DNA of 64,000 nt, from NCBI GenBank assembly GCA_000469685.2, contig LS997566.1, forward strand, positions 23,265,432 to 23,329,431, given 5' to 3'. The notes beneath the pieces were generated by a model. It worked only from the letters and a program-made list of their open reading frames with translations, searched no databases and had not been told where the DNA came from. Below, piece after piece: positions 11,601-23,800 of the stretch; position 1 is the first letter of the stretch; each line of letters opens with the position of its first letter. Source of the DNA: Haemonchus contortus. Taxonomy: Eukaryota; Nematoda; Chromadorea; Rhabditida; Trichostrongylidae. Position numbers and translations under genes: made by a program.

Positions 11601-13850
11601 GTTGTCAAGCAAACGAGCGTAATCATAGGAACAGCAAAGGAGAATATCGAACTAATGGACTACTAAAATGTTAGATGCTCAGGTACACATGAGTTGGAGG
11701 AGATTCACTTTTCACGAGTCAGTGTGATTTGCAGTTCAAGCACAATGAATACGATGTATTTTTCATGCAAGTAGCGGCTGTTGATAAAAGTCAGACTGTT
11801 TAGGCCACAGATACCTTCAAACGATCATGAGATGTCTGTTCGAACGATTCCCAAAGCTGTTCTCTCGTCATCGCTTTGGTGGGCTTGCAAGGGAGTGATG
11901 TAGTCCGAAGTGTTTTCAGAAAATCAGAGTGCTAGCTCAAATCTTCACTAATTGGAGATTCATGAGGCATTCAAAAAAGCAATCCAAGTCCGAGTTGCAA
12001 AAGACCACTGTTGCACTAAGACGAGACGAGAGCGCATACATTTTTGATTGACAAAAAATACTGAAACTTGGTTGAAAATGAATGCTGCAGCCACCATGTA
12101 GTTCCAATTTTGCACCATCTGAACATCGCTCGATCCTGTTGTAGCACTCCTTGATTGAGGAAACCCTTACCGAAGATAAGGACATCAAATCATATGTAGT
12201 CCAGTTTTTTTTCTGCCAAAGAAACCAGAAGGCCTACGGGAGAGGAGCATGGAAATAGCAAAGGGATGGCAAAAGATAGTTGAACAAAATGGGCTATATA
12301 TCATGGATAGATTTTGTTCATCGATAAAAAGTTTTTTTTTTGAAATAAAATTGTTTGTCTAGTTTTATTGCGTGAAAGAGCACAAGCAGATTGCCTCATT
12401 GGGCTATAGAATGCTGAGCTTTAAGTGGGTGGGTTTTCAAAAGTGGTTAATATCTTGCACAAAAAAAAACTGATTTCTTTCGCATCAGTGATTATACTTC
12501 GTTTTTTTGGTAGAGCAACAGTGAGCGAATGGAAGCTGTTTCTAGTTGGTTTTTCGTTGTTGTTGTTTGTTCTTGTTTTTCTCACAACCCCCGTCGGTGA
12601 ACTGCATGAGGTGTCGTGAGCATGAAGCGTCATTGCACTTCCAGCTGCTCAAGAACAAAGGCATTCACTTGATGAAAAATGGTGAAAACAAGATTTCAAA
12701 ATTAAGGCAGAACGATCTGATTGGGAATAGCCTACCCAGACTGCTTAGGGTATCCTGTTGTCTGCATATTGTACAAGTGACAAGAAGCGGAGAAATAGAA
12801 CGCCATTGAACGAGGCCTAATTCAAGTAGAGAAAGAAAACTGAATAAAGAATTCAATCATGAATATGATTCAGAAGTAGCAACGAATGAAGCTTAGCAGC
12901 GAACGTTCATGGCAGCAAATTAACTGAGGTAAGACCGCTCCTTCCCACCTGATCGCACATCATTTCACCATTTCTGCTGGAAAATCTCCTTCAGTCGGTA
13001 TAACGGCTAATTATCAATATGAAATTGCTCGAAATGACGAATCTCATACGAATAATAGAATAGATTGGGTTGAGTTACTGTCACACCAAGTGAGGAGGAG
13101 ACAGGCAACGGCAAATGATTCCACCAGGGCAGTAGAGGTTTGTGTAAGGAATTTCTACGAGGCTAGACAGGCCTGCCAGTCCCTGTACGGTCAGTGCATC
13201 GGTCACATTGGTCTTTAAAGGTGCCAACAAAGTTCTTATGTTTGAAATCCTTATGGAGTTGCCCTGCAATCGCAAATCGCACGGTCACGGTTCAGAGTAG
13301 TTGACGAATGAGCAGACTGTTCTTAATAGGTAGCTGTTAAGTAACTAGTGCAATGAATGTAGGAGTCAGATCCTCGTGGATGCAAACATCGCTGAGTTTA
13401 ACTTAGCCTACAGTTAATCGAAGTTGAGTGTATGAGAAAATGCTCGTTTGAGAAGTTGGTAAGGTTAACTTTCCACCTGCCGAATCTGCTATTCCCTCTT
13501 CAAAGCTTGAGATGGTGCGCCGCTTGCCACCGCAAAATTTCCTTACTATTAGAAAATGTTATTAAAAAATTATTTTGTTTGAACTGTTTAAAACGGCTGA
13601 AAGATTCTGTTCATCAAGTGACTACGACCTGCAGTGAAGGCAGTTCCAATATCGTGTAGAGCATTGTGGAGCTCCTTCTGCATGCAAATCTCTGAACATT
13701 ACCTTTGAATAAGATTCTGTTGCTTTCTGTGCAAAACCATTACGTCGAGTTAGCATGCAATCATTGTTGGCGTTTGAAAACGAAATGAGACAAACCTACA
13801 GTAGCACGTTATGCTTTTTACCAGTCTGCATAACTGGCTAAATTGATTTC
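8665..13850. other. Long stretch without supported genes
   Basis: Only short ORFs on both strands, none with a recognisable motif or paired splice signals. The minus-strand ORFs at 11009-11353 and 11376-11612 are the longest and could be remains of an unrecognised element. Confidence 0.45.
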
Positions 13851-14135
13851 ACTGTGGCTAACGATGGCCTGCATTCCCAGGGAGCTCAATCAAGACTGAA
13901 GAAATCCCAAAACCTGTCAAAATATTTGAAGTCGTTAAAGTGCAAAACGTTCTTTTCGATGTTTTATCCTCTGGAAAATGTGAGATTATCCAAAAGTTCA
14001 TGGATATTACAAGAAAATGATGCGCCGTTTGAGGAATAAGGCGTTACTGACATCAGTTTGCGAAGGCGTAATCGGAACCTATTAAATGAACTACCCAAGA
14101 TGGATGGCATGCCACTCACAATTTCTATATGTTTC

Positions 14136-14360
14136 TTAAAGGCACCGTTAACGATAAATTTAGGGTACCACTTTTTTTAAATTTTGGTTGCAAAAAGTTC
14201 ACCGAGTTGTATCGTTCGCCTGAGAAAACCTAGTCGAAGACAAGAAGAAGTTGCACGTCAACGCTAAAATATGAAAACGTTTAGTTGAACATGCTGAAGC
14301 CTGAGCCTGCGTAGCTCCTGGAAATTTTCGCCCTTTGGACGCTAACCAATTATTCGAATA
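14136..14360. mobile_element. MITE end fragment
   Basis: TTAAAGGCACCGTTAACGATAAATTTAGGGTACC matches the end of the family, but the inverse end was not found. Confidence 0.4.
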
Positions 14361-14585
14361 GGCATGACTTTTATTTTATCCCTTGGTTCGTTCGCTTTAC
14401 GGTCTCGTTAAATTATACAAACATCGCTTCATTAAATGCCTCGCTTCGTACATGAAGACTGGATTACGAGGGTGGATTACAAGAAGAATTGTGGCATTTT
14501 TTTTCGAAAGATTTCTTCCGACGTCGTTTTCTACCATTAAAGTGTCAACTACAGTATGTTCCTACTTACTTACTACTAAGCGCTT

Positions 14586-14586
14586 A

Positions 14587-14630
<44 letters not shown>

Positions 14631-14633
14631 GCC

Positions 14634-14720
<87 letters not shown>

Positions 14721-14740
14721 CTGTCGTCTGTATGTCTGTC
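14586..14740. repeat. (CTGT)n microsatellite
   Basis: About 37 units, with interruptions near 14630 and after 14710. ORFs across it on both strands are artefacts. Confidence 0.95.
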
Positions 14741-15059
14741 ACGAAATTCCTTAGCTCCTTGAGATCTGCCTGGAGAGATCGGGTCAAGCGTGGGATGGGT
14801 GAGCCATATCCCGAGAAGTATAAAGAACACATCAGCTTGACGGAGCCCCGCCCACAGTGGGCGTGGCGTACATCGAAATGAGCTGTACTGAGGACCATGA
14901 TTTCAATTTAGGTCACAAGAAGGCCTCAAAACTGGGGTGTGAAAGTGGCTAGAGGTGTGCATTGGTAAGTTAGGTCCAACTGGGGAGACCCACCCCCGAT
15001 GAGCGGGGCGTTCTCCAGAACTGCGATGCTTTATGAAAACATTTATAACTCGGTTTGTA

Positions 15060-15475
15060 GAAAGCCAACAGAGCGGGAAAAAGTTGATATGGGAGGAGCA
15101 TTGTCAAAGGCAGCATAAATGACGTCAGCGGAGGCCCGCCCACAATGGGCTGAGCGTGCTCCGAAGCTCACATCCCTTCTTACATTTATATGCAAAAATC
15201 CATAACTCCTATCCCATGGACCTAGAAAGTTCAAACTTGATAGCAGTACAGGCGCCATGGTGGGAAAACTTACGGTGGGTGGCAGAACCAGATTCCGCCC
15301 AATGGGGCGGGGTTTGAGTGGAATCTCATAACTACTGTCCCTATGGACCTAGAAAGTTCAAACTTGGCAGGAGTACAGACGACAGGATGGGAACAATTAT
15401 GTTGCTTGGCAGGACCAGACTCCGCCCACAGGAGGCGGAGTTTGAGCGGAAACTCATGAGTCCGATAAAGAATGA
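15060..15475. repeat. Diverged tandem repeat, about 137 bp period
   Basis: Units carry CTATGGACCTAGAAAGTTC, AAACTTG.CAG.AGTACAG and GACTCCGCCCACAGGAGGCG. Inverted relatives are at 19800-19960 and 26500-26690. Confidence 0.65.
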
Positions 15476-15642
15476 ATGAATGAAAATCAGCTCATGTTGC
15501 CCCGTCTCTAATGGCTAGAGCCCCTAGCGCACGCGATAGCGTGCGTAGCCGCCTGGTACAGTATAATAGTCTTACAGAATAGAATGTAGAATGTAAATGT
15601 AAAATGTAGAATGTTGCTGTAAAATTCAAATTACATCTTACT

Positions 15643-16322
15643 TTAAAGACACAGTTCACGATAATTTTAGGATAATCCAGATCATGACGGAAAATGGAAG
15701 ATAAAATGAAAGATAGTGCGATGAAGGCGAAAAAACTGCATGAACCGGTGTTTCTAAAGTGAAAAAAGGTTTCGAAAAATCGTTGAAAAGGGGGTGGACG
15801 AGAGTGAGACCAAAAAAGTTGAGAAGAGTGGGGGGGGGGGGGGGTTGGAAGGCCTATACAATGTGTGTCAGTGCGTACGTGTGGGTCCTGGCGCGATTAA
15901 TCGGCTACGGTAGGCAGAAATTCACTCACTCATGAGCAAAGTTAACAAAAAAGCCCTAGTAACAGCAAAAGCAGCCCACCTTTTTCAGTCTTTTGTGGTA
16001 GAAAACTGAATTAGGGATCGCAACAGCAAAAAGAATAATAGAGAACAAAAGAATAGGTGGAAATCATCGCTTCACCATTCGGCGATCAGCTGGTGTGCGT
16101 GGGTCTTAGAACGAATATTGCAATCTGTACCGCCTCGACACTTGTCTGACGTGACATCAATCGAGGGCGGGAAGTCCGGGGGATCCGGTAACGGGGCTCG
16201 CACTATGCCCCAGCTGTTGGGTTTTAAGACTCGACAGCGTCCTTCTTGTTATCCTCGGCGGCCGCTGCGTATTTTTAGGAGAAGAACTCAGGAATCATTT
16301 TTATCCTGAAATATGCCTTCAA
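15643..16322. mobile_element. Related MITE, long variant, inverse orientation
   Basis: Begins TTAAAGACACAGTTCACGATAATTTTAGG and carries the family's blocks inverted (GCAATCTGTACCGCCTCGAC, CGATCAGCTGGT). The far end near 16310 is degraded (TATGCCTTCAAG). A G-run is at 15831-15844. Confidence 0.5.
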
Positions 16323-16477
16323 GATAGGGCTTTCCACCGGTAAGTGAATGCACGTGCGACGGGTTCGTCCAAGAGAGGGACAAACGCCATCCTCCCGACT
16401 TCATTAGCGAAGAAATGGCCATTCTGCTCTCCATATTTTAACTGACTTGACTCTTACATACGGTTCCTGTTTAGGAA

Positions 16478-18840
16478 GTACAGTACTCGCCGTAAGAACT
16501 CAAAAATTTACGAGAAGTCTTTTCTTAATAAATCACTTCAAATTAACCGATCGAGGAGAAGAAATACCGTTGAACTCAGCTCATCGAGCTCTACAAGGTG
16601 ATACTCTAAAATGTTAAAAATGCTTTATTTTGGATTGCACTGAGCCATGCACTTGAGCTCCATCCGAAATGTGATTGCATGCACATGGGGTGCACGCTTT
16701 AGTGCTTGCAGGGGCTCATTGGTCCTTGAAGATGATCTATTCAGAATTTGCTTTGGATTGCGCCACGTACTCGACTTTACTCAGTACAATGTGAAAATGA
16801 ATATCAGTTTTGTTCAGTCTCCATCGTTCTTTTTTTTGTTTGGAAACTGTAGATAACTGCATATACGGTCTCTGCACTCAACACTCCTCTTTACAGGTTT
16901 CATTGAGAATATTACATCAACTTACGTCAAAATAGCGAAGTCGATTTTTTTGGCATTTCCCAAGTTTTGCAGGAATTTTTCTGCGGAATCTAAGGAGAAC
17001 GTGATGAGGCACTCCACTATCGTAGACATCTTTTCGCTGTCTGCAAGTCTTTAATGGCACACCCTATCACAGATCGAAATGTCTCTCTTGGTATGGCCCC
17101 GAACTTCAAACTTCGTCAAGCCCAAATCATAAAACAATATTCTTCCCCTTTTCCGCAGGCCTTTTTGTAACTGAATTATCACCGTTGGATTAACCGTGAA
17201 AAATGCTATCGAATGATATGTGGGTCAACCCGTTGCAAAAACCTCCCTACACAACCACTTTCTCCAGCAGTCCTGTCTCTGAACGGTTTCCTGCAGAGCG
17301 TGTTTGAATACGCATGCGGCCGAGTACTGTAGTGGCGGGAATTTGGAGGCTTTCGAATGATAATCATTTGAATGGGGATTAGATCTGCTGGTGGTGGGGT
17401 ACTGAAGTGGCGAGAAGGGGGGGGGGGGTTGCATCGATTAATGATTACTTTAGTGAGGGGTAAGATCTGCAGGGGACGGGGTATTGTAGTGGCGGGAAAA
17501 CGGGGTAGTTTGAATAGGAGTTCTGAGGCGGTCTGAAGGGGCGGTGGTGAGAAGGTGGGGAGCCTAGATAATAATTGTTTGAGTGGGAGCAAGATCTGCA
17601 GGAGGCGGGTTACTGTAGTGGCCGGAATGTGGGGCAGTTTAAATGGAAGTTTTGAGACGGTCTGAAGGAGCGGTTCCCATCGCTCAATTATAATGTGGAG
17701 GCTGTAGATAAGTGCATCTACGGTCTCTGCACCCAACTCTCCTCCTTACTCGTCCCATTGAGAACATGACATCAAGTTACGGCAAAATAAGGGGTCGTTT
17801 TTTTGGCATTTTTCAATTTTTGGAGAATTTTTCTCTAGAACCTGAAGAGGCGGCAGCGAGGCAGTCAACTATTGTAGACTACTCTTTGTGTATTGCGAGG
17901 CTGTTGTGGTAGATCAACAGTTCTCTCTTGGTATGGCTCCAAACTTCGCTTATCGTCGCGCTCAAATTGCAAAATTATGTTTTTTCTCCTTGCCCCGTTT
18001 TCCCGCCACCACAGTACCCCGTCCCCTGCAGATCTTACCCCCCACTAAAGTAATCATTAATCGATCCAACCCCCTTCTCGCCACTTCAACACCCCGCCAC
18101 CAGCAGATCTAATTCCCCATTCAAATAATTATCATTCGAAAGCCTCCAAATTCCCGCCACCACAATACCCGGCCGCATGCGTATTCAAACACGCCCTGCA
18201 AGAAACCGCTCAGAGACAGGCCTGCTGTAGAAAGTGGCTGTAGAGGGAGGTTTTCGTCAGGGTTGACCTACATATCATTCGATAGCATTTTTCACGGTTA
18301 ATCCAACGGTTACAAAAAGGCCAGCGGAAAAGGGAAAAAACATTGTTTTATGATTTGGGCTTGACGAACTTAGAAGTTCGGGGCCATACCATTATAACTT
18401 CGATCTATGATAGGGTGTGCCATTAAAGACTTGCAGACAACGAAAAGATGTCTACGACAGTGGAGTGCCTCACCACGTTCTCCTTAGATTCCGCAGAAAA
18501 ATTCCTGCAAAATTTGGGAAATGCAAAAAAAATCGACTTCGCTACAAATTCTGAACAGATCATCTTCAGGGACCAATGATCCCCTACATTTACTAAAACG
18601 TGCATCCCATGTGCATGCAATCACTTTTCGGATGGAGCTCAAGTGCATGGCTCAGCGCAATCCAAAATAAACCATTTTTAACATTTTAGAGTATCATCTT
18701 GTAGATCTCGATGAGCAGAGTTCAATGGTATTTCTTCTCCTCGATCAGTTTATTTTGAAGTGATTTATAATGAAAAGACGAAAAAGACGCGAACTCGCGG
18801 TATTCCCGTAAATTTTTGAGTTCTTACGGCGAGTACTGTA
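16478..18840. repeat. 2.4-kb imperfect inverted repeat
   Basis: The left arm (about 16478-17505) is the diverged reverse complement of the right arm (about 17985-18840): GTACAGTACTCGCCGTAAG against its inverse at 18822-18840, GCATGCACATGGG against CCCATGTGCATGC, and many blocks between. The spacer (17505-17985) contains further direct copies of left-arm sequence (near 17700-17960 against 16845-17140). Short ORFs inside are mirrored between arms, so they are not genes. Confidence 0.85.
17330..17650. repeat. Short GC-rich tandem units inside the inverted repeat
   Basis: AGATCTGC, GGGGTA and CTGTAGTGGCGGGAA recur near 17336, 17400, 17480 and 17610 with about 60-130 bp spacing, and once more inverted near 18010-18170. 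A G-run is at 17417-17428. Confidence 0.65.
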
Positions 18841-20302
18841 CCTGTCGGTTTTGTAAAACCAGTTTGAGCTCATGAAGCAAGACTCAAAAGGAAAAATGGA
18901 ACGTTCCCTGCGTACCACATGGGAGGAGTTCGATAGCAAATTTTAGGCCTCTCCTCGTTCTAATGGAAGATATTTCGAAAAGTGACTGCAGCCTGTTATT
19001 GTACGCCAGTCTGTTCGCCCGGCTAACGCCGAACTTCCCTCCTTCTTCGGAAAAGTCGTAGTAATCGGTTAATTCTCCACTCCCTCTGAAACAAACAATA
19101 TTTTCCCGTTCACGGGATTTGACACAGAACTAACAGAGCAGTGCAAATGTCATTCAGAGTACGTCGGTTCTGACACCTTTGATTTGAAGCCTCGTCCTTT
19201 TGCTCCCAACAATGATTCAACTGTTAGATAAGCAAAGCTTTGAGCGGTACTCATAAATGTTTCAAGTGATGATAACACAATTGTAAGATGTCGTTATTAA
19301 CTGACCTTTTGATAACACCATTATCAGATGTCGTTACCAATAGACCTTCTTCTTTACAGAGAAACCATTAGTTAGGAATTCCAGATAACTAGCGGAGGGC
19401 CAAGTTTCGTAGCAAATGATATCAAACAAAGTTCTTCGTTGAGTCGCTAACCAGTGAGGAAGCGGTCGTAGTCTAATAGCGAGAAATGAACAAAATTCTC
19501 ATCAGCTCATTGTAGTGCTACTAATGGGTCCCTATCACTGTTTTTATCACCCACTTTTGTCACCCTGCTCTACTATCCCGTATTGCCGAATGAAAGATAC
19601 TAAACAGTCAAAGCTTCATCGTTAATACGTTAGGATTTTGAAAGGTAGGTTTCTCATGCTATCTTATCGTTATCTTCTTTTGTCAGTTATTATCGATTCC
19701 TGTCACCGAGTACCTTCGACACCGTCATATCCTACACCACTTATTAAAATGCCGAGGTTCCACTGTTAATACGAAAGGCTGTATTCCTACCAAATTTGAA
19801 CTCCTTAGATCCACGGGACTGGAATTCGCGCCAAAATTTTTACCGTGCATTTGTGGGCGGAGTCTAGCCCTGCTACTTGCCATAAGTATTCCTATCCTGC
19901 CCCCATACTGCTACCAAGTTTGAACTCTCTAGATCAGGAGAGGGAACAGGAGTTATGAATTACCAGTCGGGCACACACCCAAACACCGACACAATTAGCG
20001 AATTATATATATATACTGTAGGATTCTATAAGCAGAGGTGCCTCAGCTCAGTACCTTAATATCATCGCAATGAATAGACGCAATTATTTTGGTACGCCCT
20101 GCACCTTTACGAATTTATTTTTGTTCCTCTAGGGAAGGTGGTTAGTATCACGATGTTAATTTCATTGGTTCTTTGCAAAGAAATTCGAAATAGCCATCAA
20201 CTCGCTGTTCCGTCTGATCATTCCATTCCAACGTACCAGCCCATGGTGTGGGCAGTACCGTTTGTTGGCAATTACCAAAACAGAACAGAGTTCCGAAATT
20301 AA
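18841..20302. other. Intergenic, repeat fragments
   Basis: Contains an inverted relative of the 15-kb tandem repeat (19800-19960) and a short (AT)n tract near 20005. No coding evidence. Confidence 0.5.
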
Positions 20303-20308
20303 TTTATT
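20303..20308 (-). terminator. Candidate poly(A) signal AATAAA for gene A
   Basis: The plus strand reads tttatt, so the minus strand has AATAAA about 580 nt beyond the gene A stop codon. It is the nearest canonical signal I noticed; whether it is used is unknown. Confidence 0.3.
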
Positions 20309-20890
20309 AAACTATCTGCTATTACCGTACTTCTTGAAGCAAAACACAATAACAAAAACATACATCTAAGAGAAGGTTAACAACAACTAGAATGCCGAAA
20401 TGTACTACTGCGAGAAACTTTTGAGATATAAGTTAATACAACGTCTACAAGTATGCGAGAGATGGATATTCACATCTTTCAAAATCACGTCAATTGAGAA
20501 AGCCACCGGAGAATCATGAAGTGTAATACTTACGCGCAACGTGGATCATTTTGTAGACGATGTCGCACTTCACTTATATCAAACTAGGCAAACGTGCCCA
20601 TGCGCACCGGCAAGAATGTGCAGAACATTCGTTTTCAGGATACGCATGCGTCTACCCCTGAGGCTTACTCGCAGAATCCCTAGACGATGTATTCTCAAAC
20701 TGTCACTGACTGGGCGTTAATCAGATAAGAAGAGCCCATGATATCCACGATGTTACAAAAAATGGCACATAAATATGAATGTCGAGACCACTAAACTACC
20801 AAACAACGATACTTAGGGAAATAATGTGTGATAAAGTCTTCCTAATGAATTTGAAAGAAGAGGAACTACTATCTGCATATCTATAATTAT

Positions 20891-23800
20891 TCAAAGGAGC
20901 ATAGTGTGCGGTTTTTCCAAGAACTCTTTAAAATGTCGTAACCAGACTGCTCCCACGGCTCCATCCACCACGCGATGATCACAGGAAAGTGTCACTTTCA
21001 TCACTTTAATGCTTCGATATCTGAATGAGTATCATATCGAATGTGTACTCTTTTAAGGTTTCGAAATGAAGATGGTGATGAATGAAGCTGATTTTGCTAA
21101 TTTCTAAAAGAATATAAAGGCCGTTCCGTTGGAGAGCTTTTCCTGTCGCTCCATCGACACTATATATATTTCTTGCCTGGAGCTGGATGATTACTCCACT
21201 TCGATATTTTTCATCAATGCTCAGAGGCAATAGACAATTCCACGTCATCCGATGACACATTACGACAATAGGGAGAGTAAGAACAAGATTTAACATTGCC
21301 TAGAACTCTAAAGACGTAACATCACAACCCAACAGTAACTTCATTAGGAACTGATTTTATTGGGTAGATCAAAAATTCTTAATAGGGTTTTTTGGAAAAC
21401 GCGAGATTTTCCATGTTTGACCTACATCCACAATCTAGCATGGAATAGAAGGCGCGTGCGCTTCCCTGGGTTCAAACAACACGCTTCCATGGCAATATCA
21501 CGAGGAACATCCGTTGAGCGCGTCCGTCGAGAGTAGGTCACCCCGCCCATTTCATGTAATTCTTTCGCCCCACTGACACTGTATGGCACTGTAATGTCAT
21601 CTCGAGACCTCAGCGGGGTGCGCGGCGCACCCTGCTGAGGTCTCGAGATAAATTACAGTGCCATACAGTGTCAGTGGGGTGAATGATTTACATTTTACCT
21701 TGTTATCTTCTCTTTGAGCCGACTGCCATAGACCAAGCACAAATCATCTGCCCCATTGACAACTGCGACGTCACGTATCGCGGGTAACCTGCCGCATGCG
21801 ATAGCTGCGGCGTGACCTAGTTTTGACAGGCGCGCACAACGAACCCATTTTCACAACCCTCTCTCCGAGCCATCATTTTCTATTGGTGGCGTGACGCCGC
21901 GACACTGGAGCATCCCATGACATCAAAAGCGCATTGAGGACACTACTGTCATTATGACTGTCTATCGCTGGTTCGCTCGCTTCGCAAAAGGAGACAAAAG
22001 CTTCGAAGATAGACCTCGGTCGGGACATCCCGACGCAGTGGACTACGCCGTTCTGGACGCTGTTTTAGAGGTCCGGAGGGTCTTACCCGCAGTCTCGTGA
22101 CAAGGTTTGGGTGTACCCAATAGTCAGTGGTTGAGCGCCTTCGAAGGCACGGTTCACGACAAAAGTGGTTTCGGAGATTTTCACATTGTATTAATTCGAG
22201 GCCCTCGTCTGATACCATATGTGCCGAAATGAGGTCGAAAAAAGTTGTGCATAGTGCACAATGGGGACTAAGAGTGAGGGACGGGAGGCCTCTGCCCCTC
22301 GCCAGGCTGACTACGAAATCTAACTGTCGTTCACGACATTCGCATTGGAGCGAAGTTGGTGAAAAATCGAGCAGCTGATCGACCTTCTCCTATTGGTAAC
22401 AGTATTCAGCTGTATTCCTTCTATTCAACCAATATTCTACCCCATTCTGTTCTGATCAATTATTCTCAGCCGTCGCCGAAAGAATCATGTAAATATTTCT
22501 TGTCTTCGAATTGGAAAATTGCTTTTCTGCATGAAGGTACAGCGATGTTGTGATAATATTTAAAAATCAATTTTTATTCGCGTATTGTTTGGTTTTCAAC
22601 ATGGAATGTGCATGGTAGCATTCTTGAAGTTTTCTTATAAGTTTGTTAAAGTTTGTAAGATATTTCGACTAAAATAGTGCATGTTACTTAACCGCCGGTT
22701 TTCGCTGTGTAATTCGTCCAACCCCCTTTTTTGCTTCTTTTTGAACCTTTCTATTTCTTTTTATTCGCCGTTTTTCGCGTTTTTTGCTTTCCCCCTTTAC
22801 TACTGTAGGCCGTACATATCATTCCCCGTCAAGAATCCAATACCCCAAAATTATCGTGAACTGTGCCTTTAAGCTTTTGGTTACTGAAAAGTGCTGACAC
22901 AATGGATTCCCACACCACGATGGATGCTAGGCGGTGCACCCAAGTATCCAAAATCGACCTCTCCTGCTCCGCTCGTAAGCAGAACCCGAAGACGTGATTA
23001 CTGGAGAAGAGAGTTGCATCCTCTACCACTACAACTCACACCGTGCCGTTTGGCTGCCTAAAGAAGAGAAGCTGCATGTGCAAGTGAAATCAGACAAGCA
23101 CCCTGAAGATGTTCTCCTGCGCTGCCTGTGCCACTCAGATTCGGAAAGCCGCCAGAGCCATTCGGGAGAAACGGCTGAGACGAGCTCAAGCTAACTTCCT
23201 ACATGATAACGCTTGTAGCTGAGATACTCACCGAAAAATCGATGACCTAGGTTGAGAGACTGTACCTCATAGTCCTTATTTTCCTGACGTACCCATTACT
23301 GACCGTCACTTGTTCCGCCCCCTAACGACTCTCTTGGCCGAGAAACCCTTACATAGCTCGATGAAATAACTCGGGCGGTTCATCGAATCGTAGTTTCTTC
23401 AGTTCTAGCGAAAAGGGATGGTTGAACTGCTCAGTAGGTGGACCACAATGGCGACTAAAGGTATCGAAGAATCGTACTTATGCAGAGCGCGTAAAGATAT
23501 TGTCAGATTCGCAAAATCTTCCTCTGACGTGTTCAGAAAAAACTTGCCAAGAAAGGGCAAAAGGGTGCTACGGCTGTTCCCAAAGGTGACTTGAAGCACT
23601 GGCAGGTGCTCCAATTCACAAGCGTGAGGAGAAGGTCTCCTTCAGGAGTGGCGGAGTTTTCCCCTTCCACGGGCTTTTTACTGGAATCTCGAAGACTTTC
23701 GTAATACTTATAACACCACTTCATGGACTTTCTTCTGATTGATGTGTATCAATTACTAAGTGAATGGCTGCGATTTAATTGCCCATTTCTACAGTGTGAT

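Noticed and set aside
14383..14898. Long ORFs on both strands rich in CLSV or DRQT
   Set aside because: Translation of the (CTGT)n array; open in several frames for trivial reasons.
17206..17736. 176-codon Pro/Leu-rich ORF
   Set aside because: It lies across the GC-rich tandem units of the inverted repeat and its partner arm gives a mirrored fragment; no domain or splice signals.
22681..22872. Hydrophobic ORF resembling membrane segments
   Set aside because: Product of the T-rich interior of the MITE; equivalent T-rich stretches occur in other MITE copies.
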